A stretch of 64,000 nucleotides of DNA from Trachythela sp. YZ-2020. Taxonomy: Eukaryota > Cnidaria > Anthozoa > Malacalcyonacea > Clavulariidae. Below are positions 60,862 through 64,000 of this stretch, piece after piece; position 1 is the first letter of the stretch; each line of letters starts with the position of its first letter. The notes under the pieces were generated by a model, which did not search any database, had not been told where the DNA came from, and saw only the letters and a program-made list of their open reading frames with translations. The DNA lies in NCBI GenBank assembly GCA_016169945.1, contig JADLSH010000277.1, positions 992,001 through 1,056,000 of the forward strand, read 5' to 3'. Both the position numbers and the translations under genes were made by a program.

Positions 60862-61302
60862 AATAACGACGTTGAGGGCGTAGTATAACCCTGTTAAAAT
60901 AATCCTGCCTGTCAGATACTCAATTTATACTCCATTCAGGGGACCAAATAGTTAAAGTAGGATAATTTCCCCTGACTGCCATTAATCGAAACGCTTTCTT
61001 AGCTTTAAAATAAACCATACTCCTTACATGGAATGGATGTGCTACGTCGTGAAGTGGAACCAAAATCGTGTTCGGAATAAACAGTCATAGTGGGTTCAAA
61101 TAATGAAGTCTTGTTTTTTGTTTTCTTCGATGGGCCACCATCCATAAAATATATTTATTTAATTTTTTAGTTAATACAAAGTTGTATCCAGAGATATATT
61201 TTTATGTGAGAGCGCTCGAGGATGCACGGAGCATTTATCTCCACCAAAAATATCGAAATTTAGTGTCTCTAAGTGCCCTGCATTCTTACATGTCATTATT
61301 AA
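60862..61302. repeat. Repeat H, last copy, middle part
   Basis: Resumes at ATAACGACGTTGAGGGCG and runs to TGTCATTATTAA, where a TTAA-flanked element is inserted. Confidence 0.75.
61028..61141 (-). other. E1 exon-like module, copy 14 (114 bp)
   Basis: GGPSKKTKN, core KTSLFEPTMTVYSEHD, tail STSRRSTSI. The acceptor AG has become GG, but the frame remains open and the length a multiple of three. Confidence 0.55.
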
Positions 61303-62001
61303 GGGGGTCCTCTACCAAATATTTTTTTTACTGTTAATCTAATGATATGAAACACTTCTTTTAGTATGTTGTTGGGCTAGATACCCTGACCAAAAAAAGG
61401 TATAGTTGGAAGAAGTGGTTGCCATGGTTACCAAGATAAAAGACCCCATATGGTGAAATATGGGGTCTTTTATAAGCATGATAACTAAAAAAGTATTAAT
61501 GTTAAAGACATAGAATAACTTTTATTTATTAACTAACGACATTATCTAGGAGATGAAGTAAAATTGTTAGCATATGTGTTATAATAAATGTTTTACGCCA
61601 TGAATACTAAAAATGAACATCACTATCCTCACTTAAGATATTACAATTTCAAAATTATTGAAGATAGGGTAATTATTTTACTATGTCTCCTAGAGCAGGT
61701 TATATAGAGTAAGCCCTGAAAATTTCAGCAAGATAGCTTTAATTCTTCTTAAGATATCCTGCGCGCAATATTGTTAATTACACGTTTTCGGTAATTTGAG
61801 AAAAACAGCTTTAAAGTCAAATATTTAGTTTATTTACAAGATAATCACTTAGGAATGTGCTCTTTTTCTCCGATTTAAAGCAATTTTCATGAACTAAAAA
61901 CCCATGGAGGTTATTGAGAAGGCTTTAAAGTATATAATTATTGGTTTTCTAAAATTTCATAAATATTTTGAAAACCGTAAAAAATTTGGTATAGGACCCC
62001 C
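61303..62001. mobile_element. Non-autonomous DNA transposon (699 bp) with TTAA duplication
   Basis: Begins GGGGGTCCTCTACCAAAT and ends with the near-complement GGTATAGGACCCCC. TTAA at 61299-61302 and 62002-62005. The empty site is TTAA at 31354-31357 in another H copy. A TTAA target suits piggyBac or Kolobok; the GGG terminus leans to Kolobok, tentatively. No coding capacity. Confidence 0.82.
61438..61471. repeat. Perfect 13-bp hairpin
   Basis: AAAAGACCCCATA, an 8-base loop, TATGGGGTCTTTT, inside the TTAA-flanked element. Confidence 0.9.
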
Positions 62002-62005
62002 TTAA

Positions 62006-62150
62006 CATTGTGAAGGTCGTGAAGTTATTTTAAAGAAATCAAAGTGTCAATTCGTCAAAGGCATAATGCATACCTCGATCGCAAAATGATGATTTTTGGG
62101 CATTCATTTGCAGCCAAACTCTGACCTTCTATGTTAAATATTCAATTTAT
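62006..62150. repeat. Repeat H, last copy, final part
   Basis: GCATAATGCATACCTCGATC and CATTCATTTGCAGCCAAA match the corresponding H1 block at 9335-9400. Confidence 0.7.
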
Positions 62151-64000
62151 GCAAAGCAATAAATTGCGGTTAATGAAGTAATAATTATAATAATTTATTC
62201 AATGTAGCATTAAGGTCTTGCCAGTCTGCCAGCACAATTAGGGCATGCACCAAATGTAGCTCAGTGAAAGCTCAAATTCCTTGATAGAACAAGGCGTTTA
62301 TTCTCGTGTTCTGTTAATAAATATAAAATATGACAACAAATTGAACTTTGGCAACTAAGCATGTGAACAACTGATGCAAACTCGGACCTAACCAATCAAA
62401 AGCTCTCCTAAAGAGAGCTGTCACCCTTATGCATACAATGGTCCTCTTTGTATTAAAAACATTTGGGTACAGTTTATGCGTCTGCTGCTCATTCGCAAGA
62501 TTTCAGTCAGTATCTAAACAATGCTAGTGAAATTTTTAAAAGTTTGTTTCATTTCAAAGCGATGTTAATTCCTGAATTCCACGTCAATCCCTAACTTGCT
62601 GCATCATCGTTCCGAACTAAATTATGAACTCCGGTGCATTAGTTGTATGATCTGTATGGTTCACATTAGTGCATGCATTGCGAGAATGAAATAAATACTG
62701 GGACTCAGCTAGTTTACACCGCAAAGTTTTGTACTGTAGTGTAAACTTAAAATATTGATATAATGCAAGATCAAAATACAATCTTGAGGCCTGCATAATT
62801 TAAACTTGCAGGTTAAAAGTCATTCATGCTTCTCGTTCGGACACTGTTTATCATACTTAGCATGATGCTGTGTAATGTCGATGATGATACTTCATTGATT
62901 TGAAAAGATAGCGGACCAATGCGGGGGAGATGCTGGAGGTCTTGGCCCTACTCAGCTTTTCCTGTACTGCGGGTTTTTTCTGGCCTCCCTGATTCTCCAG
63001 CCTTAGCATAAGTGTTGGCATCATGTGCACGGCATTATAATAGTGGCTCTCAGTTTTTTTGATTCCCTCTCGCACTTAGATACGTACGTTTCCTTTTGAG
63101 CATGGAGTAATAACTGATTAAAAATTACTTTCGAAATGGGTCATCGTAATAGCAACCAAGTACATAATTTATGTTCACCGTTTGTTTCGGTCTTTCCACA
63201 GTTTATAATATACAAAAAGAACTCAGACCGGTTTCAGCATGGAAGTCAGATATAAAAATTCTACTGGTCCAAAAGCTAGCAACTGTTTGTACAGCTTAGA
63301 CTTCCAAAACCCATTTCTGTAATTACGCTTTCATCATTTTACTGCTCCCGTGCATTTTTATAAATATGCGTAATTAATACACTCGGCTCCGCTTCCCGTG
63401 GCGGAAATGACAATATGTACTTCGTACATATTGTAATTAATGGCAGGGAAGTGCTGTCCTTTGGGATAACACTTCGCCACGTGAAGTGCATTCTACAGGT
63501 CATTCAGGTCGAAAATGTGACCTAATTACCTGACCTAGAGACTCGATGGGTCAGTCATACATAGTTGAGCACCCTGCACCAATGGTTGGTCACCAGTCCA
63601 AGTAGGACTCAATTTCAACGAGCTGACTGATCTGAATGGGGGTTCGCCTGTTCCCCTGTTATCTAGAGGACCACCTGTTCCTCTAGAAAAACCTACAGTT
63701 TTTGCATGCTCTGTCAGGTCTTCAGAGCTCTTACTGTCTCAGTATAACCAATCGTGGCCTCTAGACCATCAGGCCTCAACCCACTGAACAACATGCACAG
63801 AGCTGGCTCACACCCTCTGCAACCTAGAGGTCCTTCTGTTCCTCTAGTTAACTCTTAGGTTAGCTAGAGCCTCTAGACGGTTCGAGCACTTCCTTGCCCA
63901 AAATATATGCCACAAAATGCGTCTGTTGTGTTCGTTGTCTTGCTAAAGTTGCCTGTTGCCCAAAGTATTTTATGATATATTTCAACATATTAAACTTCAT
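62151..64000. other. Unassigned AT-rich tail of the window
   Basis: No recognised gene on either strand. CCTCTAG or its complement recurs at least seven times in 63660-63880. Otherwise nothing to report apart from the palindrome at 63410. Confidence 0.4.
63410..63434. repeat. Perfect palindrome with 3-base loop
   Basis: ACAATATGTAC, loop TTC, GTACATATTGT. Confidence 0.9.

Noticed and set aside
4847..61141. E1 modules as cytoplasmic-tail exons of an allorecognition-type receptor
   Set aside because: Repeated Tyr-containing exons suggested this, but no transmembrane or immunoglobulin-like exon is seen; there is no support for a function.

Overview
This window reads as repeat-rich nuclear DNA of a metazoan, most likely an invertebrate and perhaps a cnidarian. 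It is AT-rich, has spliceosomal introns, and holds PIF/Harbinger, Penelope-like, BEL/Pao, Ty3/gypsy-like and CR1/L2-like elements plus foldback MITEs. I see no rRNA, tRNA, CRISPR array or bacterial operon. The cnidarian guess rests on general repeat flavour and is weak.

Layout. 1-4.6 kb: Penelope-like fragments in both orientations, split by an apparently complete Harbinger transposon (577-3310) with 46-bp perfect inverted repeats, a two-exon MYB/SANT-like gene and a two-exon DDE transposase. 4.7-11.1 kb: copy H1 of a multi-block repeat called H here, interrupted by a foldback MITE and by a dead LINE with a 2A-like motif, then BEL/Pao integrase and gypsy RT scraps. 11.5-12.7 kb: copy H2. 12.7-23.4 kb: a tandem array of four units of about 2.6 kb, each with a 724-bp Harbinger MITE. 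23.4-25.4 kb: a LINE split by a second LINE. 25.4-57.2 kb: a mosaic of BEL/Pao gag-pol, nested LINEs, a foldback MITE and H, partly as repeated 5,176-bp blocks whose copies share the same stops and frameshifts. A mostly unexplained spacer lies at 39.6-44.3 kb, and 44.3-47.1 kb is an unusually indel-rich copy. 57.2-62.1 kb: gypsy, Penelope and LINE 5' fragments, a last H copy and a TTAA-flanked element. 62.1-64.0 kb: nothing recognised.

The only clearly intact gene pair is that of the Harbinger element. The least expected signal is inside H: a minus-strand exon-like module (E1) occurs at least 14 times. In the 13 untruncated copies its length is always a multiple of three (87-126 bp), it stays open, and nearly all copies have splice sites that would make a symmetric phase-1 exon. 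This suggests H derives from a host gene with a duplicated exon, now a multicopy repeat or a degenerating cluster. Comparison of copies also gives several in-window empty sites that fix transposon boundaries and target duplications.
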